Shown here in pieces: positions 22,092 to 33,195 of a stretch of DNA of 64,000 bases. Positions within the stretch are counted from its first letter, which is position 1; each line of letters begins with the position of its first letter. The translations under genes were made by a program, and so were the position numbers. Below the pieces are notes generated by a model. That model was not told the DNA's origin. It did not search any database and saw nothing but the letters and a program-made list of their open reading frames with translations. The stretch comes from Malania oleifera (Eukaryota; Streptophyta; Magnoliopsida; Santalales; Ximeniaceae), in NCBI RefSeq assembly GCF_029873635.1, contig NC_080420.1, forward strand, positions 50,421,457 through 50,485,456, in the 5' to 3' direction.

Positions 22092-24305
22092 TGTAGTGAC
22101 TTGGGAGAACTTATGGTACTTTAAATAATAACAGAAAGAGAGAGAAAAAAGAAATGGAAACCTAAACAGAAGGAGGCTGCAGAGCGTTTGTCGACGACAT
22201 TGCACTTTGGGAGTAATAATTTAGGAATTTAATCAAGGACTCATTGACGAATATAGGGGATTTGTTGATGAGGATTCGCATTCGTTGACGAAATTGCACT
22301 TTGGGAGTAATAATTGAGGAATTTAATTAAGGATTCGTCGATGAATACAGGGGATTCGTCGACGAGGATAACACCGGGTCTCGTCGATGAGGGTATGTAT
22401 CGTTGACGAGAAAATATCGAAAGAATATTTGGGCGACTCTGAATTTTGTCAACGAAGGGGAGAGTTCGTAGACGAATTTTTTGTTAACCTCGTCGATGAG
22501 GTGACGTGGCTCGTTGACGAAGCCCAGTGTATAAATAGGGCCAACTTTCATTTTTGGCCTAAATCTTGCTCAAACATCTCTCTTTCTCTCTCCTCTACGC
22601 CTCTCCTACCTTCTTTCTATGATCTCGGGTCAGATTCTTACCGGTTTGACGATCTGAAGCCACCATGACGCTCCTGGCAAAGTCCTATGCAAGTCTGCTG
22701 GAGCATATCGTCGGTGGGGCTGAGTTAGAAACCATCCCAAATCTAGGGTAAGGTTTTTTACTCAATATTTGGCTATTTGACAGTTGTAGAAAGTGTAGTA
22801 TGCGTAGAAATACTGAACTTTAGTTTCGAGGAATGCTTTTTTTAGGGTGCTGAACGAGGAACCCTGCGGGTGCAGGGCTGTTTGTTTTAGAGGCTTCTCA
22901 AGACTCAGGTAAGGGGATAAACTAAACTAGTATTTTATGAAAAATATGTATAATATTATAGCATTTGATTTAAAGGAAATAAATATATTTATATATGATT
23001 TATATTTGGGAAATACTGTTGAAAATGATGGTATGTTAAATATACGAAAAACCTGTTTAGTGTGGCATGAGTAGAAATTGTTATGAAATACTGTTTTCTG
23101 GGAATGTGTTAATGATACGGATTTTTATAATGAAAACCGGTGTACAGACCAAGATTTTTATATATGTTTGTTGCCATACGGGCCGAGCTATGTGTATGAT
23201 TTTCTGACGTATGAGCCAAGCTATGGAAATGATTTGCCAGCGTACGGGCTGTGCTATGGATATGTTTGCTGGTGTACGGGCCAAGCTATGGATATGTTTG
23301 CCAGCATACAGGCTGATGATTTCATGATATACATATATATGCAAAATGATATGATTGATTTGATAAGTAATGATATGAAATATTCATGTATCACAGTTTC
23401 AATATATGTTATATGATATCAGAACTTGGTTGGCTTGATCTAGGCTAGCACTTGCACGGTACCGCTACTATGTGTCCATGGTCATCATGATCATGATATT
23501 TGTGTTATCGCCGCTATACGGAGTGGTGTGAGATTGGATGGTCGATGTGGTTTTGAAGAAGTGTGTGAGCGCTCTTGGTGTATGGACCAGGTCTGGCAGA
23601 CCCATTGGACTTACAGACTGTACTTTTGACTTGGCAGTGGTTGGCCAACCATTGTCAGGTCCCGCCTTCGGTCCACACAACCCAGTCATGTGGGGGTAAT
23701 ACATGACAATAGCCAGCTAACCTACTAGGATTATTTTCTTATTATGTTATGCGAGATGAATTATATTTATGAAAATCATGTATGTTCTGCAATGATTTGA
23801 AAATATATGTTTCCTAGATATGATATAGACAGTTATATTTATATGTTTATGTATGATTTTATATAGAACACGGAAATACTCATGTTGCCACACACTAGTA
23901 TTAGTTTATTTTCCTTACTGTGAGGTGTCTCACCTCGAATTTCAAAAACATTTCAGGAGCCCCTGATAGGAGAGTGGGTAAAGCCTCGCTGATCTAGTAC
24001 GTTTGATCTGCTCTCTCTGAAGGGTAAGTTTTGGCGGGGACGGTTGGATTTTGTGAAAATGTCCCTAGATTTTCTTTTTGGGATGTATAAACTTAATTAT
24101 AGTAGATGTTGTAACTCTGGTATTGTGATGGATGATTCTGTATTTATGATATTATGATTGCATGTTTCCTGCTGCTTAGGCTTCTGTTATGTGTTCTAAT
24201 GTATCTTTGGTACCCACAGGTCCATGTGGATTATGATCTACTAAGCTTTGTGATATTGTATTATATTATGAAAAAAAAAATGTGAAAATTAAGCAGGTCG
24301 TCATA
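22092..24305 (+). repeat. 3' LTR of Tekay-2
   Basis: 2214 bp. Relative to the 5' LTR it carries a tandem duplication of about 84 bp in the box region (starting near 22198 and 22282) and fewer ~32-bp units (23130-23320). TATAAATA at 22530-22537. The last ~270 bp differ from the 5' LTR at only about three positions by eye. Confidence 0.93.
23125..23325 (+). repeat. ~32-bp tandem repeats in 3' LTR
   Basis: About five and a half units, two fewer than in the 5' LTR array. Confidence 0.8.
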
Positions 24306-26474
24306 GTTTAGATTCGGGTTCCCAGGATTTTTGAGATTTTTGCAATGATATTTAAACCCTAACTAAAGATTGAACATGTGTAAAAATTACCAATCAACTC
24401 ACTAATTAAACAAAGGCAAACTAAATTAAACTTAACCTTAACAAAGACCCAACTCAACACCAGAATATTGAAATAAATAAACCTTGCAAAATCTCAACTA
24501 AATAAAAATAAACTAAACTAACCCATAAATAAAACTCAATTACATAAATAAACTAGATTTAACAGTAAATAACTCAAACAAGATTCAACTCCAACAATAA
24601 AAAAAACTGAACTTGATAATACGAATAAACTCAAACTAAATCTTTAAATTAACCTTAACAAGAATTAAACTCGAGCAAAGTTTTAAATAAAAATAACTAA
24701 ACCTTGAACTAAAAAAAAAACTCCAACAAGATAATCAAAATGACATTAAAATAATAAATGAAAAAATTCCAAGAATATTCAAAGTGACATTAAAGAAAGA
24801 AGAAAAAAATAAAAATAGTTAAATGAATCCAAAAGAGAGAGAGATAAGAGATATGAGAGAAAAAGAGAGAGAGAGGGAAGGAAGAAGGCCGTCGGGTTGG
24901 TGTTGGAGAAAGCTAGCCGCATTAGCAGGAGCAAGGCAGCAGTAGTAGCAAGGCAGAGCTCTTGGTCCCCCCTTCCCTGCACACAACAGAAGCAATAGTG
25001 GAGTTCTCAGGTCCCCCCTTCCCTGCACACAGCAGCAGGAGCAAGCAGCAGACAGTAGGGCAGCAGACAACAGCAACCCAAAAAGCAGCGGCAGTAGCAT
25101 AGGGAAGCAGGAGCAGTTTAGTTTCATTGGATATTCAGCACCGCAAACAGTAGCAGTCGGGTAGCATAGAAGAGAAAGATGATAAGAGAAGAGAAAAAGA
25201 AAAAGAGAGAATGGAAAAAGAAGAGGAGAGGAGAGGAGAGGAGAAAAAAGAAAGGGCTAAGAGATTGAGGGAGATCGAGAGAGTTGAGGGAGAGCAGAGA
25301 AAGAGAAGGCAAGACAGAGAGGATTGAGAGGGACGAGAAGGAGGGATAGAGAGGGAGTGAGACAGAGAGGGGGCAAGATAGAGAGATGAGGCAAGAGAGA
25401 CTAAAAAACTCCCCTAACCCTACTTTTATTTTTCTTTTTAAAGTGTTGCCCGGGACCTTTTTGCCCTCAGTGCACACACTTCACACACGACTTGCATGGG
25501 TGGGCTGGGCCTCTCTTCTCTGTTTTTTTTTCTTCCATTTCTTGTTTCTTTTTTGTTGTTTCCCAGCCTGACCTTTCTTCTCATCCTTGCAGCCCACCTT
25601 CTTTCATGAACACGGGCCTATCTTTATGCACTTCAAGCCCCTCATCAAAGCTCACGAGCACGGTCAGGCATAAATGGTTTGGTTTTAATTTTTCGACAAT
25701 TATTTTGATTCTCGGCCCGACTACAGCTCTTCAATGCACAACTTCGGATCATGTGGCATGCATGGCTTGTTAGTTACACGCATGTGGCTCATGGTCTAAT
25801 CTTCGATATTCAGCTTCATGCACACGACCTTGATTCGGACTCCAGCTCACATACATTTTTAATTTCGGCTTTAATATCCAAAAATTATCCTACAATAATA
25901 AAGTATCAAAAATTTGTAAATTATTGAATAATGATCCAAATATTGTAATTCGAGCTCAATGTTAAATTATTGAACATAATTAAGCATTTAATTAAAATTA
26001 TAATTGTTAATGCATGAATCTAAATGCCTAATTACGCAACTTTGACGTGTTATCAATAGTTTTTTGACTTTTTAAGTCTGATCTCTATTTTGATGCTGAC
26101 AAAGCATAAGTTACTTATGTGTGTATTTAGCATGTGAGTAGGTCCATTAATTTAACACACACATAAGGGAACAGAAATGGAAGCCTGAAGGATTTAAAGC
26201 CTATACGATTTGGTGTATTCCATGAAGACTGAAGAGCAAAACAAGAAGAAGAAGAAGAAGACATTTTTTTTTCTTTTGTAAAGCATTTTAAGTTTTATAT
26301 TCAGTCTGTAATAATGCATGCATCTGCATGATATGAATTGCTAAGCTCAGAAAACTTTAGACAGACCTTAGGGCACCTAATACTTTCATGAAAAACCTTT
26401 TCATTAAAAGCTAAAATCATATAAGGTTTTTAAAAATGAATAAGGGACAAAAATAGGGCCAAACTTAGAATTTA

Positions 26475-26910
26475 TAAAGACATCGGTCGACCGATCCTTG
26501 CTAGTTAAAACTAGCTTAGTCGTCTGACTACAGATTTCTAGCTTGGATTGAGACCTCAGTCGAGCCGCCTTTTAAATTGCCCACATTTTGACCGCCCAGT
26601 CAACTGACCTTTCAATTCAAAAATGCCACAGCTGATCGGCCATTTGGCTTGGAAGACCGGCCTTATGCCATGGTTAGCTGAACCTTCGCCTTTTAATCAG
26701 CCGACTGGTGCCTCCCTTGGTCGATTGAACCCCTTTAGAAATTCAAACTTGCTATGTGAGGTCAATCGACTGACGCCAGGGTCAGACGACCGAACTTCTT
26801 GGGTTGGAAATGTTTTAAGTGCCAAAATGTAATTAATTTTGTAATTAAACATTTCTAAGATACTGAGCATGTCCCTTAACGGTCAAATTTTCTAAAAGTC
26901 TATAAATACC
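26475..26910 (+). promoter_or_regulatory. X-A U3 box cluster and TATA box
   Basis: GGTCGACCGA (26485) and ten or so relatives such as TTGGTCGATTGAA (26718), GGTCAATCGACTGACG (26760) and GTCAGACGACCGAA (26781). TATAAATA at 26901-26908. Confidence 0.65.
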
Positions 26911-27544
26911 TCTCTCATAACTCCAATTTGCAACTTTGATTAGTCAAATTTTTTTTCTCAAATTTATTTAGGCTTTTTTATTCAAAGTTCCCCTAAACCA
27001 ATTTTTTGTTGCAAAAATCTTTTCTTTGGGGCAAATCTTTTAATACTCTCTCCAACTCTCTTTCACTTATTTTTGAAAAAGCTTTATTAAAAGAGAGCAT
27101 TTTATTTTGGGCATTTCTGTTGTTCATATGTATTTACTCTCACTTGTTCTTCATTTTGAAAATTAATTTTTAGAGAGTAAAAGCTTGTGGTTTCTCCACA
27201 CATATTTTTTTGTGGAGAAATTGTTCATGGCTTTATGAATCTTTGCATATTGACTGCAAGATTCATAAGTTCACTTGTGTTTATTGACAAAAATCGTTTT
27301 AAGTTAAAAGCCCTAGGTTTTCCTATTATTCTTTGAAAAATACTTTTGGAGAAATATCTTTTAGGGTTTAAATCTTTGAAACTTTTTATCATATATATTA
27401 TATTTAAAGATTGCAAAAATTGTTTTTGAGAAAAACACCCTTAAACTACTGAGCATGATTTCATATCATATTTCAGAGTGTATTAAGCTTTAAAGTTGTA
27501 CATCTCTGCTGCATTTAGAAGCATTTTTACATGTACAAAAATAT

Positions 27545-27745
27545 TTTTATGTACCGGTTGGGTTCATCTCGTAAATTGAACTGGGAAGTCTATGCCTCGT
27601 AAGGGAGACCGATTGGGTTCAGCCTGTAAATTGAATTGGGGAGTTTCCGCCCCGCAAGGGATCAGTTGGGCACAGCCTAAAAATTGAGTTGGTTTTTGGC
27701 ACTACTCGTAAAGTGTTGCTGAGGTGTCTTCGCCTCGCAAGGAGT
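27545..27745 (+). repeat. ~57-bp tandem repeats in X-A
   Basis: Four imperfect units of the form GGTTGGGTTCAGCCTGTAAA, then TTGAATTGGGGAGT and a 'cgcaaggga' end. Further units of the same kind lie at 29205-29375 (X-B) and 29812-30005 (rest of X-A). They fall in the transcribed part of the LTR. Confidence 0.7.
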
Positions 27746-27750
27746 GTTGG

Positions 27751-29501
27751 TTGTCGTTGAATTTTTTAGTCCGATCCGTGTTTTGATGCTGACAAAGCAC
27801 CAGTTTCTTATGTGTATTTTTAAGTGCTTGAACATGTTTACTATTCAACACACACATAAGGCAAAAAGGAAATGGAAGCCAATACGGGACTTAAAGCGTA
27901 CACACGGCTTGGCGTATCCCATGAAGAAAGAGCAAAAGGCGAAGACATTTATTTTAAGTTGTATATGCATTTAATTTTTAATTTTTGGTCTGTAATAAAT
28001 GCATACATCCTACATGATATGACTTAATGCTCTGATAGGCCATAGACAGACCTTAGGACTCGACCGACATTGGATTTTTGGGGTACTTTAATAGCCCCGG
28101 TCGACTGACCATTTTTAGTTATAAACACCTCAGTCAACCGAACAATCTGTTGGCCCAAAAGTAAAAATGTTGACTAAGCCTTGAGCGATCGAACGAAATT
28201 GAACTAATTGTCCACAGTCGACTAAACTTTAAAGCTGACCTTTTCTACCTGCTCCGGCTTCCCGAACTTATAGTTCTAAATCATCCCGGGTGACCGAACT
28301 GTGAGGTTCGGTAGACCAAACTATTCATCGAGTGATCGAAACCACGAAGGTTTGGAAAATCGCCTGGCTTAGCTGACTAGTCGTTGCCCACGGTCAACCG
28401 AACCCAAAAATTCACTTTTACTCTTTGGAGTGTTCAGGCGACCGACCCTAAGGATCGAGTGACTAAACCTCTCGGGTTGCGGTATTTTTAAGTGCTAAAA
28501 TGCATTTAAAAATTAATTAAACATTTTAATAATATCCGGCGTGTCCCTAACGGTCAAAAATTTCCCAGACTCTGTATATATCCCTTTCATAACTTAGATT
28601 AGCAAACTTTGATTAGTTCCAAAATTCTCTCAAATATTTTTTAATCAAAGTTCCCTCATTTGAACTTCTATTTCAAAAATAATTTTTGGGGTTAAATTTT
28701 CATACTCTCCAAACTCTCTTTCAGTTTTTTCTTGAAAATCATTTTTACAAGAGAGTATTTTTATTTGGGCATTTATTTCATTCAAGAGTTTTACTCTCTT
28801 GCTTGCATGTTTGAGAAATATTTTTGAGAGTAAAGCTTTGGAATTTATCCACATATTTCCATGGTAAATATTTTGTTGGAGAAACATATCATTGCTTTGA
28901 TTTGCATATAAAGTTTTAAATGCTTTATTTTGTTTTGTGTGTGCAAAGCTTTTGAAAGTAAAACCCTAGGCTCTCCTATTTCTTATTGCAAATATTTTCG
29001 AAGAAATATTTGATTTAGAGTTTAAATCTTTGAGGTCCTCATTATACATATTATATTCAAAGATTACAAAAATTATTTTGAAAGCACCCTTTCTCTACTG
29101 AGCATATTTCATATTATTAGAGAGTGCATTTTGAGCTTAAACGTGCACTTATTTACTTGTATTTAGAAGCATTTTATTACGTACAAAAATATTTTTAATA
29201 TATCGGTTGGGTTCAACTCGGAATTGAACTGGAGTCTCTTTCCCGTAAGTGAGACCAGTTCGGTTTAGCCAAAAAAATGAACTGGGGAGTCTCAGCCCTA
29301 TAAGTGAGACAAGTTGGGCTCAACCTTGTAATTGAGCTAGGGTTTATCTCACCCCATAAGGAGAGGTTGTAACGGCTTCTGCTTCGCCCGTTTAAGTGAG
29401 CAGGGATAGTGGAATCTTTGGGGGTATGCCCAAGGCGGGGACGTAGGCTAGTTTGGCCGAACCTCGATAACAAATATCTTATGTCACTCACTCACTCACT
29501 C

Positions 29502-29557
<56 letters not shown>

Positions 29558-29807
29558 ACTTTCTGCACTTTAATTCCCATGTGTGTATGCTAGTTTACTT
29601 ACTGCTATTATTATTTGCATGCACACATTTGGGTTAAATGAGATATGTCGCACGTGTATGTTTGAACGTATAGTTTCATCATTTTTCATACACGCTATTA
29701 TATTGAATGAGATATGAGCAATGGTGAATCGCTACAAATATCTAAATTAGCCAAAAAGTTTTAAAACCCAATTCACCCCCTCTCTTGGGGTCACACCAAT
29801 TCTAATA
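27751..29807 (+). mobile_element. Solo LTR X-B, nested in X-A
   Basis: Starts TTGTCGTTGAATTTTTTAG and ends CACACCAATTCTAATA, with flanks GTTGG (27746-27750) and GTTGT (29808-29812). It is a complete relative of X-A: the same 'gatgctgacaaagcac' start, box cluster at 28050-28480 (GGTCGACTGACC, GTCAACCGAAC, GTGACCGAAC), TATATAT at 28575-28581, a 57-bp repeat block, and a 'gacgtaggc' motif at 29440. X-A sequence resumes at 29808 in the middle of its repeat block, which supports nesting over tandem arrangement. Confidence 0.75.
29505..29552 (+). repeat. (CT)n microsatellite
   Basis: Near-perfect CT dinucleotide repeat of about 48 bp in X-B; the equivalent site in X-A (about 30100-30117) is much shorter. 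Confidence 0.95.
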
Positions 29808-30486
29808 GTTGTGGGTCAGCCCGTGAATTGAGTTGGGCTGTCTTTGCCTTGTAAGGGAGACCAGTTTGGTTCAGCCTAGTAATTGAGTTGGGATATTCCT
29901 CGCCCCATAAGGAGAGGTTGTATAGTTGTGGCTCAGTCCTGTAATTGAGTTAGGGTTTACCTTACCCCCATAAGGAAAGATTGTAAATAGATTTTGCTCA
30001 GCCTATTTAAGTGAGTAAGGATAGTGGAATCTTTGAGGGGTATGCCCAAGGTGGGAAGGTAGGCTGGTTTGGCCGAACTTCAATAACAAATCATGTGTCT
30101 CACTCTCTCTCTATCTCATTTAATTTACGCACTTTAAATTCAGTTTGTGTGCGCTTTTTTATTTACTATTATAATTATCTGCATGCACACATTTGAATTA
30201 AATGAGATATGCTACACTCGTGTATGTTTTCATTAATTGGTAAATCATTTTTACATACACACCTTTAAATTTAAATGGGATATGATGTGGTATATGTATG
30301 CTAATATTTAATTTATTATGAATGCCTTATTGGTTTTAAATATTAGCATACCTAATTAATTAAGGGAATTTAGACTGCTTAGAAAAATCTTAGGTTGTGT
30401 AATACTGATTGTAATTTGAATTTAACCTACGAAGTTTTTAAATACCCAATTCACCCCCCTCTTAGGATTACACCAATTACATCATA

Positions 30487-31146
30487 GTTTAGTACAAACA
30501 ATTGGCTTATGTCACCTACTCTCCTCACCTCCATGAAGCTTATCTTAAAGGGGCGATTTTTTTTTTTTTAATGAATAGCACCTCTCTTTTTGATTACGAT
30601 CAACGGGGGAATTTTTTTTTTTTTTTGTGTTATATCTTTAGTGTTATGCATATGGGGGAGAAATGTATGTATGTATGTGGGGTAAAATGCATATGGTGAT
30701 TTGATAAGTTCACTTTGCTTATAGTTTTATCTTAAATGAACTATTTTATGATGTGCATGTTAAAGCTCTAATGGATATGAAAAATATAGTTAAATGTTTA
30801 TTATATGCATAAAGTAAGGGGGAGCAAATTGTAGAGATGCATATAGTAAGGGGGAACATATTTTAGTCTCATTCTACAGTATGCATAATTTGGGGAGGGG
30901 GGGGGGGGGGGGGGGAGCTTTAAAATATACCCTATAGAGAGCACCAATGGTTTGCCATCATAAAAAAGGAGGAGAATGTTAGCCATAGAGACTACATAAG
31001 CTTAATTGTCTTGTTTTGATGATAACAACCCATTAGTGCTTTTAGGTAAGCTTATATTTGCAGATCAAGCCATGGTTAGTATAAATATAAATGCAAAAGA
31101 TTAAGTAGATTTTTAATAGGTTAGACATCATCAAAAAGCGGGAGAA
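30487..31146 (+). other. Copia-4 3' internal region with repeated polypurine tracts
   Basis: No ORF. Purine tracts occur at 30813-30825 (AAGTAAGGGGGAGCA), 30847-30858, a 19-base G run at 30897-30915, 30963-30976 (AAAAAGGAGGAGAA) and 31129-31146 (ATCAAAAAGCGGGAGAA, the one used for the 3' LTR). Multiple polypurine tracts are a known Sirevirus trait. Confidence 0.7.
30977..31127 (+). repeat. Partial copy of the copia-4 LTR start
   Basis: TGTTAGCCATAGAGACTACA directly follows a polypurine tract, and about 150 bp then resemble the first part of the 3' LTR at 31147 (shared GTGTTTTGATGATA-like and CTAGTGC-like stretches). It is a decayed duplicate of tract plus LTR start. Confidence 0.6.
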
Positions 31147-32893
31147 TGTTAGCCTTGTTGACTACACTATCATGGTTTATGTGTTTTGATGATATTAACC
31201 TACTTATTGTTCCTAGTGCATTCCATCTTTGCAAATAATGTTTATTACAGGTTCAAGGGACGAATACTAGAAGTATTGGTCAAAAGGCAAAGATCAAACC
31301 AAGTTGACGATCAAAGTAGGAAAGATCAAAAGGTCACATACTCTGATGGACCCAAGCACAACCAAAGGAAGTTTTATGTAGAATCTTTGTAATGGGTGTG
31401 TGTTTGAGGTAGTTTTTTTTGTAACTCTTACGGTTTTGTTTCATTCATGATTTCTGAGTAAGATTTGAGCAAATGCATGCATACTAGGACACATTAGTTT
31501 AGAGGATTTCACCAAAGTCAAAAACTCAACATACATGGTTTTAAATGTTAAATTAAAAAGTTTGTCAAAAGAATCCTAAACTCAAAGTTGTTTCCCAAAG
31601 AGATAAGTTTTGAAATATCTTGGTATTTTGAACATCTTCATACTTAGTCCCGTTTTATCAAAATGAGTCTTATGTCCTAAGGGTTCGAAGAAAGTCAAGT
31701 ATATTTTCAATAAAGGATATACAAGTATATAAGATATTAAAATGGTTTTTCAAATGTGTTTTTATTACCAAGATATCTTATACTCAATGGAAAACTCATT
31801 TGGACAAGTATTAAACTATATTAGACTTAATATATTTCATATACTTTTATCCAAGAATGTTTTAAGTGTTTAAAAGGCTTTTTGGTTGGGTCTAAAACAT
31901 ATTGTATGCACCTATCAAATTTCCTGAACACCCTTCGGTATTTAGAGCATAACCTTTACTAAAAGAGTCCAAAAATCCCGATCTTGGTGTCCTTGAAAAG
32001 CTAAGAAAAAATCCCACAACATTTACGTTGATGACTTTTTCTAATTTAGGGCACTAATTGACCAAAGCAGGAGACTAGTCGACCAGTGATAGCCAGTAAC
32101 TAAAACATATCTTTCTATCAGTGACTAGTTGTCTAGTGCAGGGGACTAATGGACTAGTGGGGTGACTAGTTAACCAGTGGTCTTATGAACAGCACAATAA
32201 CGACTAGTTTTTTTCTTTTGGTAAATTGCTCCCAACGGTCCAATAACAGCTAGTTGGATGATTTGGCTATAAATAAAAGTCAATATACTTGTTTAGGATG
32301 CTTCTTGATCATTTTAGTGAAATATATCTTTAAATACCAAAATCTAAGCACTTAGCTTAGCACTTTGCATCTTTGTCTTTCATTCATAAGTGCTCAATCT
32401 TTCTTGTTCTCCAATATTTTTTGAATCATTACTTGAGAGATAAAGTGTGAGGTTTGGTTTGTAATTTATTTCAACTCATTTGTGGAGCATCTTTTGTATT
32501 TTCATATTTTTTTAAAAAGGTACTTTGTGAACCGTTATTGGTGAAGGTTCTTTGTGAACCAAAGGCTCTTAGTGAGCGGGTAGGGATTTGTTTCCGAGTT
32601 GTAAGGCTTGCTCCGCCAGTGAAGGGGTATTGATAGTGGATTGTGGAATCCTTGGTTTGGTGCTAAGACGTGGACGTAGGCTTGGTACTGAACCACATTA
32701 ACTACAAGTGTTAAGCTTTTCTCTCCATACTCTTTATATTATTTGTCTTGTGCATGACTTATATTTTGCATATTGTGATTTAATTGTTTGAATCTTGCCA
32801 AGAGTTTTATTTTGTATTGAAAATTTTAAATACGCAAAAAGAGTCCATTCACCCTCCTCTTAGACTATATACTCCCAGTTGGGATGTTTAACA
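31147..32893 (+). repeat. 3' LTR of copia-4
   Basis: 1747 bp, partner of 8271-10014. U3 boxes at 32045-32185 (GACTAGTCGACCAGTG and variants), TATAAATA at 32268-32275, GACGTAGGC at 32674. Ends TTTAACA before ATTTT. Confidence 0.92.
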
Positions 32894-32898
32894 ATTTT

Positions 32899-33195
32899 GT
32901 TTTTAGAAAAATAAAGAAAAAATAAATTCATTTCTATTAGATTTATTCTGCAAATTAAATAGCATTAAAAATATATATTTTATATAATTAAATATTGAGA
33001 AAATAAGTAAAGGCTAGTAATGGATGAAACTAGAATTTCGTCTATTAATTCACTATATTTTATTTTCTTCTTACATATTTTGATAAAGAAAAAAAAGTGA
33101 TTTTTTTTTCATTTTTCTACCCTCTTTCTTAATATTTTCAAAGTTACAAGTTTTCCTTTTGTTGAAATCATTGGTCTCTCTCTCTCTCTCTCTCT
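32899..33195 (+). other. AT-rich DNA, host side of copia-4
   Basis: Continues the DNA left of 8266. No gene seen. A (CT)n microsatellite lies at about 33176-33195. Confidence 0.5.

Larger units (their letters stand above)
14848..24305 (+). mobile_element. Tekay-2: full-length Tekay/Del-type chromovirus (Ty3/gypsy)
   Basis: LTRs at 14848-17072 and 22092-24305 (TGTAGTGAC...GTCA[C/T]A) with flanks GTTCA (14843-14847) and GTTTA (24306-24310), one mismatch. The uninterrupted relative of the target is visible at 49435 ('ctgaacacagttcaaattcagg'), which independently confirms the insertion point. Gene order is gag, protease, RT, RNase H, integrase, chromodomain, as in chromoviruses. Every coding section has stops, mostly TAG. 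Confidence 0.93.
14678..26055 (-). mobile_element. Athila-type solo LTR with nested gypsy element
   Basis: On the minus strand the LTR starts TGATAACACGTCAAAGTTGC at 26055 and ends GAGTGAGTCA at 14678. ATAGT flanks both ends (14673-14677 and 26056-26060). It aligns with the 3' LTR of the Athila-type element at 49265-61358. After removing the element at 14848-24305 (and its duplicated 5 bp) about 1.9 kb remains. A purine-rich tract (about 25180-25390) and an AG-rich tract near 24835-24880 lie inside. No internal region is attached, so it is a solo LTR. Confidence 0.88.
14669..30481 (+). mobile_element. Solo LTR X-A, split by two nested insertions
   Basis: The first nine bases (TGTTATAGT) are at 14669-14677. 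The LTR then resumes at 26056 with TTTTTGACTTTTTAAG and a 'gatgctgacaaagca' stretch, is interrupted again at 27751, resumes at 29808 and ends ACACCAATTACA at 30481. Flanks are TCAAA (14664-14668) and TCATA (30482-30486), a duplication with one mismatch. Its own length is about 2.4 kb. The interpretation rests on alignment to X-B and on the target duplications of the nested elements. Its U3 boxes are at 26480-26800 and TATAAATA at 26901-26908. Confidence 0.75.
8271..32893 (+). mobile_element. Copia-4: Sirevirus-like, gag-only Ty1/copia element, enlarged by nested insertions
   Basis: Two LTRs of about 1745 bp (8271-10014 and 31147-32893), both TGTTAG...TTTAACA, flank the element. The flanking 5-bp sequences are ATTTT (8266-8270 and 32894-32898), a perfect target-site duplication. 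A primer-binding site follows the 5' LTR and a polypurine tract precedes the 3' LTR. The element's own internal DNA contains a damaged gag but no protease, integrase or RT. The span of about 24.6 kb results from two insertions, at 11358-13338 and 14669-30481. The gag with two zinc knuckles, the multiple polypurine tracts and the palindromic U3 boxes suggest a Sirevirus relative. Confidence 0.9.

Noticed and set aside
24819..25477. Minus-strand Leu/Ser-rich ORFs
   Set aside because: Same low-complexity purine tract in the solo copy of that LTR; not conserved as a frame between the two copies.
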